Positions 1-9,141 of a DNA stretch of 22,448 bases are shown here, in pieces. The DNA is from Paraglomus occultum. Lineage: Eukaryota > Glomeromycota > Glomeromycetes > Paraglomerales > Paraglomeraceae. The stretch is from NCBI GenBank assembly GCA_910592205.1, contig CAJVPJ010000535.1:1-22448 (forward strand), read 5' to 3'. Position 1 is the first letter of the stretch. Each line of letters begins with the position of its first letter. The notes under the pieces were generated by a model, which saw nothing but the letters and a program-made list of their open reading frames with translations, was not told where the DNA came from and made no database searches. Made by a program: the position numbers and the translations under genes.

Positions 1-514
1 CCTGCAAATTTACTCAGAAATCGGATGTGTATTCATTTGGTATCATCATGTATTTGATTGCTACTGGTGAACCACCACTTAGAGATTGGTCTTTTGACAA
101 ATGTTTGGTGATACGTGTTTGTGAGGGACTGCGACCGTCGATGCATGATTCTGCGCCAGAGGAATACAAGAAACTTGCCGAGCGGTGTTGTGATGCTGAT
201 CCTGATAAGCGTCCTGATGCTGAGACACTTTGGCTCGATATTGACAAGCTTATTGAAGAAGTGGGAAAGGATAAATCTGATGACAATGTGTGGAATACTA
301 TCTATCATACTGATGTAAAGCCATTATCACGTCTCGAGAAAGAGAGTAAATATTCCAGCACATTCTTACCGACTGGAGCTTTGCCCGTACCAAGAAATAG
401 TTATAATTTGGATTCAGCTGCAGGTACGTTACATGTTGATACAAATTAAAGTAAACTTACAATATTAACATCGTCCTATTGTCTAATAATTTAGTGACAC
501 AAACGCTCTTGTAA
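1..514 (+). CDS. Protein kinase, C-terminal end (5' truncated by window)
   Basis: The frame is already open at base 3 and enters with CKFTQKSDVYSFGIIMYLIA. The SDVYSFG block is kinase subdomain IX with its invariant Asp. It is followed by EPPLRDW, a helix with RVCEGLRP, then CCDADPDKRPDAETLW, which is subdomain XI with its conserved Arg. The RP and PDKRP wording and the YKKLAERCC helix match the tyrosine-kinase-like family greatly expanded in Rhizophagus and relatives; this is family knowledge and was not tested by search. The catalytic HRD and DFG motifs lie outside the window, so activity cannot be judged. A 100-residue tail follows. A GTACGT donor at 424 with a TTTAG acceptor ending at 494 gives a 71-nt intron and a short last exon (495-514) ending VTQTLL-stop. 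Without splicing the frame stops at 449. AATAAA at 687-692 is a plausible polyA signal. Substrate and role are unknown. Confidence 0.85.
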
Positions 515-931
515 TTCGCGGTTTATTTACTGTTTTTACGAGTTTTACTCAAGGAATTCACTTCTCTTCCAATTATATATATTAAATGTGTCAACATAAG
601 TTGCACGTTTACTGTTAAGCTTTTTTTTCCAGGGTAGACTATTTGGATATATAATATAGTGCCATTATTTAAATTTTATGATACTGAATAAAAATGCGTA
701 ACTACATTCTGGCCAGTTTAAGCTTTTCAGTTGGTTTCGCGTTTCCTAGCATTGTTTTTATACCTCTCCCAAAACAATCCATGCAGTCGCAAAATTATCT
801 TTATCGTGATTGCTTTAATTTGACATTAGATAATAGTATTTAAAACGCAATAGCTGCTTTGTGACTAGAGTGCAAGAATCCTGTAGATAAAAGTTATCCC
901 AAGCCTTCTTGAAATCTTCCGATTGAATAAA
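515..931. other. Intergenic: kinase 3' end and upstream of small gene
   Basis: This AT-rich stretch has no open frame that looks coding. It holds the AATAAA motif at 687-692, which suits polyadenylation of the kinase transcript. A frame on the minus strand (815-997) lies partly here but overlaps the small plus-strand gene and has no recognisable content. Confidence 0.5.
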
Positions 932-1171
932 ATGTCTGGCACTTTTGTAAGAACCAAAACCTTGATTCATTCCACTGCTCATCGATGGTATCACCACTCT
1001 TTTAATGCTATTGTAGCCAAGTTAACAACGCAAATGAAACTATGTATGTCAAGACCGCAAATAACATTGATTTGCCTATCCAAACTTTTGGCCGAGTCTG
1101 AGCAAAGATTAGCTAGTTCTCAGTATGGCTTTCAAGTTAACAGAATGCGTAATAAGGTGTACCATCATTGA
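932..1171 (+). CDS. Small hypothetical protein, possible mitochondrial targeting
   Basis: An ATG at 932 opens 79 codons ending at 1171. The first 37 residues (MSGTFVRTKTLIHSTAHRWY onward) contain no Asp or Glu but many Arg, Lys, His, Ser and Thr, which is the composition of a mitochondrial presequence. The tail is charged (KLLAESEQRLASSQYGFQVN, then RMRNKVYHH-stop). I do not recognise the family; small subunits of inner-membrane complexes have this size and look, but no motif settles it. GTATGT at 1044 could be a donor with an acceptor near 1117-1123, which would change the middle. AATAAA at 1298-1303, about 130 nt past the stop, supports a transcript ending here. It could also be a chance frame. 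Confidence 0.4.
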   Translation: MSGTFVRTKTLIHSTAHRWYHHSFNAIVAKLTTQMKLCMSRPQITLICLSKLLAESEQRLASSQYGFQVNRMRNKVYHH

Positions 1172-1494
1172 GTGTGTTTGTACCGAATGATTTTCTTATC
1201 AAGATTTCGAATTGTTTGTTATATCGCTAATATAAACTATAAATTCCACTGTCACAATAGTCCATTACATTAACGTTACGGGATTTTGCAAAAGTGAAAT
1301 AAACAAAAGATGATAATTATTGTCTGTTTATATTTATTTTCGCAATCTTGACTACCCAGTTTGCTAAAAAAAACCAAGTCTATATCGGGTGATTGACAGT
1401 GATTACGCGTATTTGAATAATTTCCACATTGGCTACTTAATCTGCACTGCGAGAGAAAAGATTCCGTAAACGAGAGAGTTTTTTTCCTGGAATG
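1172..1494. other. Intergenic
   Basis: The stretch carries the AATAAA at 1298-1303 and otherwise AT-rich sequence with no coding frame. A minus-strand frame (1433-1735) is a shadow of the next gene's first exon. Confidence 0.5.
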
Positions 1495-2673
1495 ATGTCC
1501 AAAGAGTCAAAAAAACGCAAGCTGCAGGACTTAGAAGAGACGTGCACAAGTTTTCGAAAGTCTCATTTTCTGAGGAAGTTCGTATTGATAAGATCATAGA
1601 GTTAATGAAAATTTTAGCCGCGAAAGATTGTAACCAAGTAGTTGAATCAGACAAAGTTCTCTCCATTTTGTTCGATAGTTTCGCAACCGGAACGTATCGT
1701 ATTAAAAACTCCTCACCATTGTTTATTCTTGTCACGTATAATAATAAGCTTTCTCTAACTTTTTGAATTTCTAGATCATAGGATTTTTCGGCACTCGAAA
1801 ATGATAATGTCGATTCCTTATTGCATTTGGAGAATAAAGGCCGTCTTGTGTTTGAAGATTTCGTAAAAATGGTTCCTTCTCAACATTTCTTAACAACTCT
1901 GACGAAGTTACAGAGACGTTGGAACATCAGCGTGCGTATTCGTTCTCGAAGATGATTCTGAATACCAGTCTCACATCATAATGAATGATATCTTGATGCT
2001 TTTGATAGTTGGAAGCCGGTTGTCATTCATTAATAGATGCTTACATTCTGGAAGCCGTTGAATTTGATCCGGACAAGAAGGAGGAAAAGACATATGATGA
2101 AACTACGGATAGACTTGCCGTTTATCCAGAGTATTATGTAAAACCTGTTCGAATCAGCGACGACTTGCAATTGACTGGTCCTATCGATTACATCACCGCT
2201 AACAGGAAGGAACGGGTTTTCGGTAAGTATGTCATATATTATTTGCGCTAAGACACGGGATTATTTCTGATTGTCTTTCAGATAAATTGAAGCAAGGAAC
2301 AAGTATTGTGGCATCGCCTACATTTTGCACTATTGAGGCAAAAGAGATGAGGCGTTTCTCTGCAGGTGAAGGAGAGGTATTGGGACAAATGCTGGCCTCC
2401 GCAAAAAATGCGGGTCTGTTCGTCGTTTAAAATAAAGTCCTAATTTCTAGTTTCTTCACTAACAATATGGCCTGTAAATCTCCAATCCACGGCTGCTTGA
2501 CAGATGGAATGCGTTGGACGTTCTACTATGTTGACGAGGAAGGTTACTACCGAAGCAAGATTTATACAGTTGAAGTAGAACAGGGTGTAGTACTTGGTAT
2601 TTTGCGACATTGGGTTCGCGGCCAACTGCCTTCTTCAAACTTCTCAAAAGGAACAAGGAAAGTCTTTAAATAA
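1495..2673 (+). CDS. Probable PD-(D/E)XK nuclease-fold protein, multi-exon, possible frameshift
   Basis: ATG 1495 gives MSKESKKRKLQDLEET, a lysine-rich start with a KKRK nuclear-signal look. The next coding block is one frame over (about 1542-1730, KFSKVSFSEEVRIDKIIELM onward). A one-base frameshift, a sequencing slip or an unseen splice is therefore needed near 1540-1556. Later exons join in frame: 1782-1931, 2009-2222, 2282-2417 and 2451-2673. The introns are 1731-1781, 1932-2008, 2223-2281 and 2418-2450; the first and last have weak donors. From 1542 the model encodes about 303 residues. Core: LTGPIDYITANRKERVF (Asp), then IVASPTFCTIEAKE (Glu-x-Lys), then GEGEVLGQMLASAKNAG with its Gln, then HGCLTDGMRWTFYYVDEEGY. 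The D...ExK...Q order fits the restriction-nuclease-like fold found in many AM-fungal Crinkler-like and orphan proteins; this assignment is inference. DNA cleavage is not shown. If the frameshift is real, the gene is broken. Confidence 0.55.
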
Positions 2674-3870
2674 ATAGCAACTTTGCACAGAGTAGAGCTG
2701 TGTCATCAAATCTTGGTTAGCCTTTCATGGATAATAAGTTACAACATATAAAATGAATAAGTAAAAGGTTTTCGAAGGTTCAAAATTTGTTTCGAAGCAT
2801 CTAATTCTGGTGTTATAAGAGTCAGAAATTATGAATGGACCATTTGTAAGATTTAAATCTTAAACACTGGGAATGTTTTTACAATCATATTCTTTTTTTG
2901 AGATGAATTTTTCTTTCTAGTTTCTGACTGCTCTCGTTATTAATTTCATAGATAATTCTTTTATTTAAATATCTTTAAATTGTTCTTGCCATCAAGCTTG
3001 AAGCATAATGATAATTATAAGGTGTACTTGTTCTTTTTCAAAATGCTTCTGATAGTGTTGTAATTCTTGGGTTCCATGGTGGATTTAATGTAAATTAGTT
3101 TCATGTTAATATTTTTTTTATATCCTATTAATATTAATTCTGTTATGGTTTATATTCACCACATTCTGGTATGATAAAGTGAACATTAAATTTAACAAGT
3201 CCATAAGTTATGAATGAGCATCATTATTATTATTACTTTTCATGATTTAAAATTTTTGTCAGTAGTTGTTATTGTAACATTACGTGTCTTTTTTTACCGT
3301 TCTCCTCCAAACTATAACCATTTAAGACGGTTAATAAGTGATTCTTAGTTAACAGTTTATTATATTACATCGATCTCGACAGTGAACATTATTCAATGTA
3401 CAATTTATTATCAAACGTTTATTGCCTGTTCAAATAACGCGAATACGTATAACTTATATTGATTAGCAAACTTGTACGTTAAACATTTAACAGTCGACTT
3501 ATCAAGAACCAATTCGTGCTAGACAAGAAGCATCAATTCGTCGCGCTTACTTTGAGATAAAAATGGTCAACAAGTGCTTACAAATCAACTATTACTATAG
3601 TCTTACGAATCAGAGACATGTTTCAATCGAGAACATTCGACCATTGCGGATTACGGTTACAAAAACGCCCAAGTATCGGCTTTCACTATCAAGCATGATT
3701 TTGGTTATCATAATAATTCCGAGAAAAAACTCCCTATTAAGGTGATCCTTTAAGCAATGAGCCAAATTTATTGGAGCAGAAGGGCGGAGCTTATTTCCTT
3801 TAAGAACGAAATGATGATCATCTCCAATCAAGTTCTAGATGAATGGTGTCATTTTTGGCATTAGTAGTAC
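2674..3870. other. Intergenic, about 1.2 kb
   Basis: Very AT-rich sequence with a TTATTATTATTA-type run near 3222-3236. No gene recognised. Short coding-like frames occur at 3488-3745 (+, after a TTAACAG acceptor-like site) and 3757-3864 (+, MSQIYWSRRAELISF onward), with a competing frame at 3610-3831 (-). None has a recognisable domain. The right end is the presumed promoter of the acyltransferase gene. Confidence 0.4.
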
Positions 3871-3878
3871 TTTATAAG
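3871..3878 (+). promoter_or_regulatory. TATA-like box of the acyltransferase gene
   Basis: TTTATAAG lies 52-59 nt upstream of the ATG at 3930. Spacing suggests transcription starting near 3900. The placement is plausible but based on motif alone. Confidence 0.4.
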
Positions 3879-3897
3879 AGAAAAAAACATTATTAAT

Positions 3898-3957
3898 ATG
3901 CCTCGAATTATTTGCGACAGCATTAGAGAATGGCGACGGTATTCACACGTATACTAA
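3898..3957 (+). promoter_or_regulatory. Upstream ORF overlapping the main start codon
   Basis: An ATG at 3898 opens a 19-codon frame ([19 protein letters not shown]-stop) ending at 3957. It runs over the main ATG (3930) in another frame. If transcription starts upstream of 3898, ribosomes using it would miss the main start, so it could dampen translation. If transcription starts after 3898 it has no effect. Confidence 0.35.
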
Positions 3958-6056
3958 AAAGTGGGGAAATACTCGGAAGAGGAGCAGCACGAAAGCTCGA
4001 AAATGGAAGCGTGCTTGGACTTATAAACACTAGAACTAGCGGCATACGATGTTTGTATCTAATACGATCGTTGAGCCACTGCAATTTGATCTAGATCAGA
4101 CCTTAATTATAAAATTAATCCAACATTCATTCTATTTCTGACAGTTCTTCACAAATCTCAAAATAATGCGAACGCCACGATTTCCCCCGAAACGCCTGCT
4201 ACGTCCCTTCCGCCGTCTCTCTCTTCCACAGAGGCATCAAATACACTGTCTGGCTCCAACACCCCACTCGCTTTTCCATGCATAGATCATTTGACTGCGC
4301 GGACGCTCGAACTGTCACTCGAGTCCGGTGGTCCAGAACCTTCGTATGAAAAGGTTGTCACCGGTTATGAATTATTCCATTACGATAAACCGTTTTTATG
4401 TGATTATGGAGGAATTCTGCCATCATTCAAGTTGGCTTATGAAACGTGGGGAACATTAAACGAGAAGAAAGATAATGTGATTTTGTTACATACAGGATTG
4501 AGTGCTAGTAGTCATGCAAAAAGTCACGTAAAAAATGAACATAGTGGTTGGTGGGAAAAGTTTATAGGTGAGTAGATGAGTTCCCAAGGAAGAACCGCGT
4601 TTATATACCATTTCGAGAATTTATGATGAACGCAGAAGGAACGTGACGCGAAATAACGATTGATTAACGTTTTACGTTATTGATTCTGCATTGAAAATTA
4701 GGTCCTGGTGCATCCTTGGATACAAACAAGTTTTTTATAATATGCACTAATGTCCTTGGCGGCTGTTATGGCTCTACAGGACCGTCTTCTCTTGATCCAG
4801 CCGACAACGAACGTTACGCCACAAGATTTCCCATAATTACCATGTTTGATATGGTACGCGCGCAGTTTCATTTGTTGGATCACCTTGGAATTGACAAGTT
4901 GCATGCTAGTGTTGGTAGTAGTATGGGTGGAATGCAATCGTTGGTAGCTGGCGCGTTGTATCCCGAGAGAGTAGGGAGGTTGATCAGTATCAGTGCTTGC
5001 GCTAGGAGCCATCCCTATAGTATTGCCCTGAGACATACACAAAGACAAGGTAAGATTATCACAAAAAAAAAAAGGGGATGGAAGGCTACATGTGTAAAGA
5101 GTTCGAGAACGTGAAAAAGAATGGTTTTTGAATTGTGAAGAGAGATCGATTCTTACAGATTTACAATCCGATAGTCTTAATGTCGGATCCAAATTGGAAG
5201 AAAGGATTTTATTATTCGTCCGTACCGCCACATATTGGAATGAAACTTGCTCGCGAAATTGCAACGATAACGTGAGTGGGGATGTTAATAACGTCAACTT
5301 ACAATTTCTGATATTAGTCGGTCGACAACATGTTGAAATGTATTGTTCTTTCTATTAGATATCGATCGGGTCCTGAATGGGAACGACGATTCGGTCGCAA
5401 GCGAGCACTAGAAGATCAAACACCAGCACTGTGTCCAGACTTTTTGATCGAGACGTATCTTGATTATCAGGTACGGAAGCTGGCTAACATTCAATTTTTG
5501 CTTTCCTGTATAATTGATATATATTTTATTTTATTAGGGAGAGAAATTCTGTTTGCAATACGATCCAAACTCCCTGCTATACATTTCAAAAGCGATGGAT
5601 CTCTTTGACATGTCAGCATCAGCGCTCGAACGCCTTGGTAAATTAAGACAACAAAACCAAGCCGCTTACTCGTCCTCATCTACACTTCAACCTAATGCTC
5701 AATCCGACCAACAATGCTATTTTCATAGCCCAACAACGGTTGCTTCATCGTCATCATCAACCGACTCGCAGAATCAACAATACATTTCATCACTTGCTAG
5801 TGCTGGTGCCGACGACGTTGAAGACTTGATACAAGGTTTATCCACAATCAAGATACCGTCTCTTGTGTTGGGTGTACAAAGCGACAGCTTATTCCCGTAT
5901 TGGCAGCAAAAGGAAATTGCAGAATGTCTGAAAAGGGGTGGAAATAAGGATGTTACGTATTATGAACTAGATTCATTGTATGGACACGATACATTCTTGA
6001 TTGATTTGACTACTGTTGGAAGTGCTGTCAAAGGACATTTGGAGTTGGGTGGATGA
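3930..6056 (+). CDS. cys2: Mitochondrial serine/homoserine O-acyltransferase (MetX family, Cys2/CysA-like)
   Basis: The six-exon model (3930-4050, 4145-4567, 4702-5049, 5175-5271, 5359-5470, 5538-6056) keeps frame at every junction and encodes 539 residues, close to fungal Cys2/CysA proteins (about 500-525). The enzyme acylates the hydroxyl of serine or homoserine for cysteine/methionine synthesis. Residues 1-50 ([20 protein letters not shown], ending in GIRFLHK) are basic and lack acidic clusters, as in a mitochondrial presequence. The alpha/beta-hydrolase core has [15 protein letters not shown], nucleophile elbow GSSMGG (Ser255), Asp483 in SDSLFP and His517 in GHDTF, so the catalytic triad is complete. 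Residues 403-460 form a Ser/Gln-rich, low-complexity insert. The start is chosen by good context (A at -3, G at +4) and the presequence. Acyl donor (acetyl or succinyl) and acceptor cannot be read securely from sequence; the presequence and wording favour the mitochondrial serine branch over cytosolic Met2. Confidence 0.93.
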
Positions 6057-6186
6057 ACAATTCTGAGAGAACAAGAGATGAACATTGGTAGCGAAGTACA
6101 TTGGAAGTAGGTTTTTATGATAATGAATAAGAAATACATTAAGATTTTAAACTCAATCGACAAAGAATTAAAAAGTTAATAACAAC

Positions 6187-6210
6187 GGCCGTGTTCCTCC
6201 GAGCACGGTC
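6187..6210 (+). other. Hairpin in 3' UTR of the acyltransferase gene
   Basis: GGCCGTGTT (6187-6195) and AGCACGGTC (6202-6210) form a 9-bp stem, counting two G-U pairs, around a CCTCCG loop. It sits 131 nt after the stop and just before the polyA signal. It is conspicuously GC-rich in AT-rich surroundings. It could affect mRNA stability or 3' processing; function is unknown. Confidence 0.5.
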
Positions 6211-6221
6211 TTCCACGATTT

Positions 6222-6227
6222 AATAAA
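6222..6227 (+). terminator. PolyA signal of the acyltransferase gene
   Basis: A perfect AATAAA lies about 165 nt past the stop codon and immediately after the 3' hairpin. Confidence 0.5.
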
Positions 6228-7340
6228 CATATTGTCATTTACAAGATATTCTTGGTCATGTATTGAGTGTCCACATACACCTTTAATTATTTATACCAAC
6301 AGAATTGAAATTCTTTAATAATTTCATGGCTTAGCATCCTGTCCTTTTAAAATTTGCAAACCTACAATCAATCCATCATTTGCTTACAGCCTTTGTAGAG
6401 AATTAAGTTCAGCCATTACTATGCTTTAAGGATGAATATAATAGTCTATGCGGAAGGCAGATTTTGTCCAGAGTCAATTAATCGCGACACAATTATAATA
6501 TCTGGCTGAACTAGCACAACTAACAAGTAGGACCATTCAATAAAAGATTCATCACCAAATCACAGATACTATAAGTTAGCAATACTGTATACCTTCACTT
6601 GAAAATTTAAAAATTTGGGTCAAATGTAGACAATTATTCTTTGATTGTAAAATACTATCCTAGTCTGATTAATGAAATTGCCTCATTTCACATTGGCATT
6701 CACGTAATATTAACATTGCATTACAGTAATAAATTTACTTCAACTTCAGTAATGTACACGTGTATGAGAAAAAACGATTAATCAAGGCATGAGTAGGTAA
6801 CACCAAAACCTTCAAGACTAGGCGTCGTTATCTGATGGATCAGATCGTGAGTCACATGTAAAATCTTCTTCTCAACTGCGCTGTTACGTAATTATGTCGT
6901 TGCTGTAACAGGGTAAAAAAAATCATTTTTGATGTGCAGAATTTAGGTGTCAAAAACGCCAACTTGACATACTAATACAATTATCATATTAATGTGTCAT
7001 TATTTAATCAAGTGCACTGAACGACATTCGTTTTTTACATACAATTTCTGACAGATTACTTGTTACGTGGTAAAGTGTGCTATCTGATGGCAAATTCGGT
7101 TTAATCTCCTTTTGACCCACAACAATCTTTATTTGACGTTGCCTTCACAGTCGCTTCTATTCACTAGCAAAGATTCGTATACTTAAAATCGATGGTTGTT
7201 AACTTGGAAATAGCACTAACATATGTGGCGCCCAACAGTTTTGAATTCATGACAAATGTTTATTTGTTAAAATAAATTGCACTAACCCGAAATTACGATT
7301 CGATAAACAAAAGTGTCATTAATATGATCAATGGTTTCCC
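6228..7340. other. Intergenic, about 1.1 kb
   Basis: AT-rich sequence without any long or coding-like frame on either strand. It separates two genes on the same strand and should include the distal promoter of the small heat-shock gene. No clean tandem heat-shock element (alternating nGAAn/nTTCn units) was found by eye. Confidence 0.5.
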
Positions 7341-7351
7341 ATGCCCCGATG

Positions 7352-7360
7352 TTATATAAT
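7352..7360 (+). promoter_or_regulatory. TATA-like box of the hsp20 gene
   Basis: TTATATAAT lies about 47-55 nt upstream of the ATG at 7407, which suits transcription starting about 25 nt before the start codon. Confidence 0.45.
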
Positions 7361-7406
7361 CCCACTTTGACCGAATTTCAGACCCGCGCAACCGTGAGCA
7401 AACAAA

Positions 7407-7920
7407 ATGTCAGCGATTGTATATGATCCAACGGAGCTGGAACTCGATCGTCTCTTTGATCAATTTATCCGCGATCTGGGAACGACACGACGCGGCAGAA
7501 GGCAAGGTGGTGGTCAACGCAAATATGTTCCATCCATTGATCTTTATGAACAAGATAATGAATATATCGTGACCGCCGAGTTACCCGTAAGCAACGAAAA
7601 AAATCAGTTATCGATTAGTATTGTTTTTCAGTATTCTCGTTTCATCTCCTGAAATATTGTAGGGTCTTGACAAAAACGATATAAACGTGGAAGTTCGTGA
7701 AAACTCTCTCATACTTTCAGGCGAAGCTAAACGACATGAAAAATACGCTCAAAACAAAGCTCACATCCAAGAACGACGTTGGGGTCGTTTCTCTCGTACT
7801 ATTGATCTGCCAAAGGAGATAAAAAGCACAGCAATAGAGGCGAAATATAAGGACGGAGTTTTAGAACTAACTATTCCCAAGAGTGAAGCCGCCCAGCCCA
7901 AGAAGATCAAAATCGGCTAA
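7407..7920 (+). CDS. hsp20: Small heat-shock protein (Hsp20/alpha-crystallin)
   Basis: Two exons (7407-7586, 7663-7920) joined in phase 0 by a 76-nt GTAAGC...TGTAG intron encode 145 residues, typical for fungal Hsp20. These are ATP-independent holdases that bind unfolding proteins as oligomers, usually in the cytosol. A short N-terminal arm (MSAIVYDPTELELDRLFDQF) leads to the alpha-crystallin domain, about residues 38-138. It starts YVPSIDLYEQDNEYIVTAEL, passes PGLDKNDINVEVRENSLILS and ends with the hallmark GVLELTIPK. The C-terminus has an I-x-I motif (KKIKIG), which in the family docks into a neighbouring subunit. The RRWGRFSRTIDLP segment is also characteristic. No targeting signal is seen. 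Heat or stress induction is expected from the family but not proven here. AATAAA at 8031-8036 is the likely polyA signal. Confidence 0.95.
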
Positions 7921-8030
7921 TTTATATTCCATATATGGCATGTTGCCGAGTTTTTCTCAGTAATTTCGTTTTAAAAAAGAAAGCATAGCATCACCTAACT
8001 TTCAGTTTGGGTATTATAATTAATCGTTGC

Positions 8031-8036
8031 AATAAA
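8031..8036 (+). terminator. PolyA signal of hsp20
   Basis: AATAAA lies 111 nt after the hsp20 stop codon. Confidence 0.45.
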
Positions 8037-8411
8037 AAATAAGTTTCGACAAAAAGTGCTTTATCGTTTGATAGTTTGTTGTTTTGCTAACGCAAGTAAC
8101 AAATGCATAATTTATTGACTTGTCAAATGCAAGTAAAGGACCACTGTGTCAGTTTACTTGATTTACAATACGGTATATCGTCGAATTGTCATCTTTAACA
8201 ATGGTGTGTTCACGCGTCGAGAGCGTTCGGATTATTGTACGTTTGTCAAAAAACTAGTGTTTATTGTAGGAAATATCGTCATTTTGTGACATTAAACTTT
8301 GCGATTCATTTGTCCAACTAGACGCAAATGCACAGACACAACGGAAAAATTCACAAGTTACTGTAATTACCTTTTGCGTCTCAAATAGTTCATATTGTCG
8401 TTCGCGTAAAG

Positions 8412-8729
8412 TTGCATTCTTTTGACTTTACATATTCGATAACTTTATTAAAAAAGGGCCTATGCTGGGGCTTTCTGCGCAAAATTGTTCTCGAATCCAT
8501 TAATAATATCTTTAGTAGCTCTCACGTCGTTAGACTTAAATCTCGCCATACTTTTTCTGAACTCTTACTCATTTGTTCAAGGAGAGTTTCTATCTTCGAA
8601 GCCTTACACAGTCTATATAGAGTTTGGCTGACCGACGCATGCAATTTACAGATCCTATACGACTTTTCAGAGAGACGTGATTATGAGAAAAGCGTGCGTA
8701 TTATGAAAGAGGATTACGCTGTCTATTGA
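8412..8729 (+). other. Coding-like frame, unidentified
   Basis: An open frame without an ATG near its beginning (it opens at TTG) runs about 105 codons and ends with VWLTDACNLQILYDFSERRD then a stop. The last 40 residues have a protein-like composition. The opposite strand is also open over much of the same stretch (SEKSYRICKLHASVSQTLYR onward), so direction is uncertain. No domain is recognised. It may be a relic exon or chance. Confidence 0.15.
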
Positions 8730-8872
8730 TCAAAATTCAAAGATGATTCTAGAATCAGCATAATTTATAGCTCCCGGTGCATTACAATATCCTTTTCGGT
8801 TGAGTACGACTATTACGCTACTTGTGTACGGTAATATATACGAATACTCAAATACTCCTGCGGGGCATCTTA

Positions 8873-9136
8873 ATTTGGAAGAAATGGCGGTAGACGTCAG
8901 CATGCATTACTGTATATTAATGACCAAAATGAGCGCGCGCGAATTTCTAAAGCCTGGTGTAGAAGAGCTTTGCGAAGAGAACTCCAAAGCATGGGTCGGA
9001 CATTAAATGCCCCAATACTCGATGGGTCTCAAGACGCTTTGACTTACATCACGTGCAAAAATTACACCACGATCAAAAACCAAAACATACGAGTTGTACT
9101 GCCAAGGAGTTCATGCTCCAGAAATTATGGACTGAC
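8873..9136 (+). other. Coding-like frame(s), possible gene relic
   Basis: Two overlapping plus-strand frames look protein-like. One (8800-9006) includes HLNLEEMAVDVSMHYCILMT. The other runs from about 8875 to 9136 without an early ATG and includes NDQNERARISKAWCRRALRR and ILDGSQDALTYITCKN. Neither has a start, splice sites I trust or a known domain. Two informative frames side by side suggest a decayed gene or exons of an unrecognised one. Confidence 0.2.
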
Positions 9137-9141
9137 CTATC

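Noticed and set aside
3610-3831. Minus-strand frame with IGDDHHFVLKGNKLRPSAPI
   Set aside because: Protein-like composition over a short stretch but in competition with plus-strand frames, with no start context or domain; kept only as a note on the intergenic region.
4698-5297. A 199-codon open frame on the minus strand
   Set aside because: It is the antisense shadow of exons 3 and 4 of the acyltransferase gene and has no domain of its own.
7200-7406. Heat-shock elements upstream of hsp20
   Set aside because: Single GAA and TTC units occur, but no run of three properly spaced alternating units was seen.
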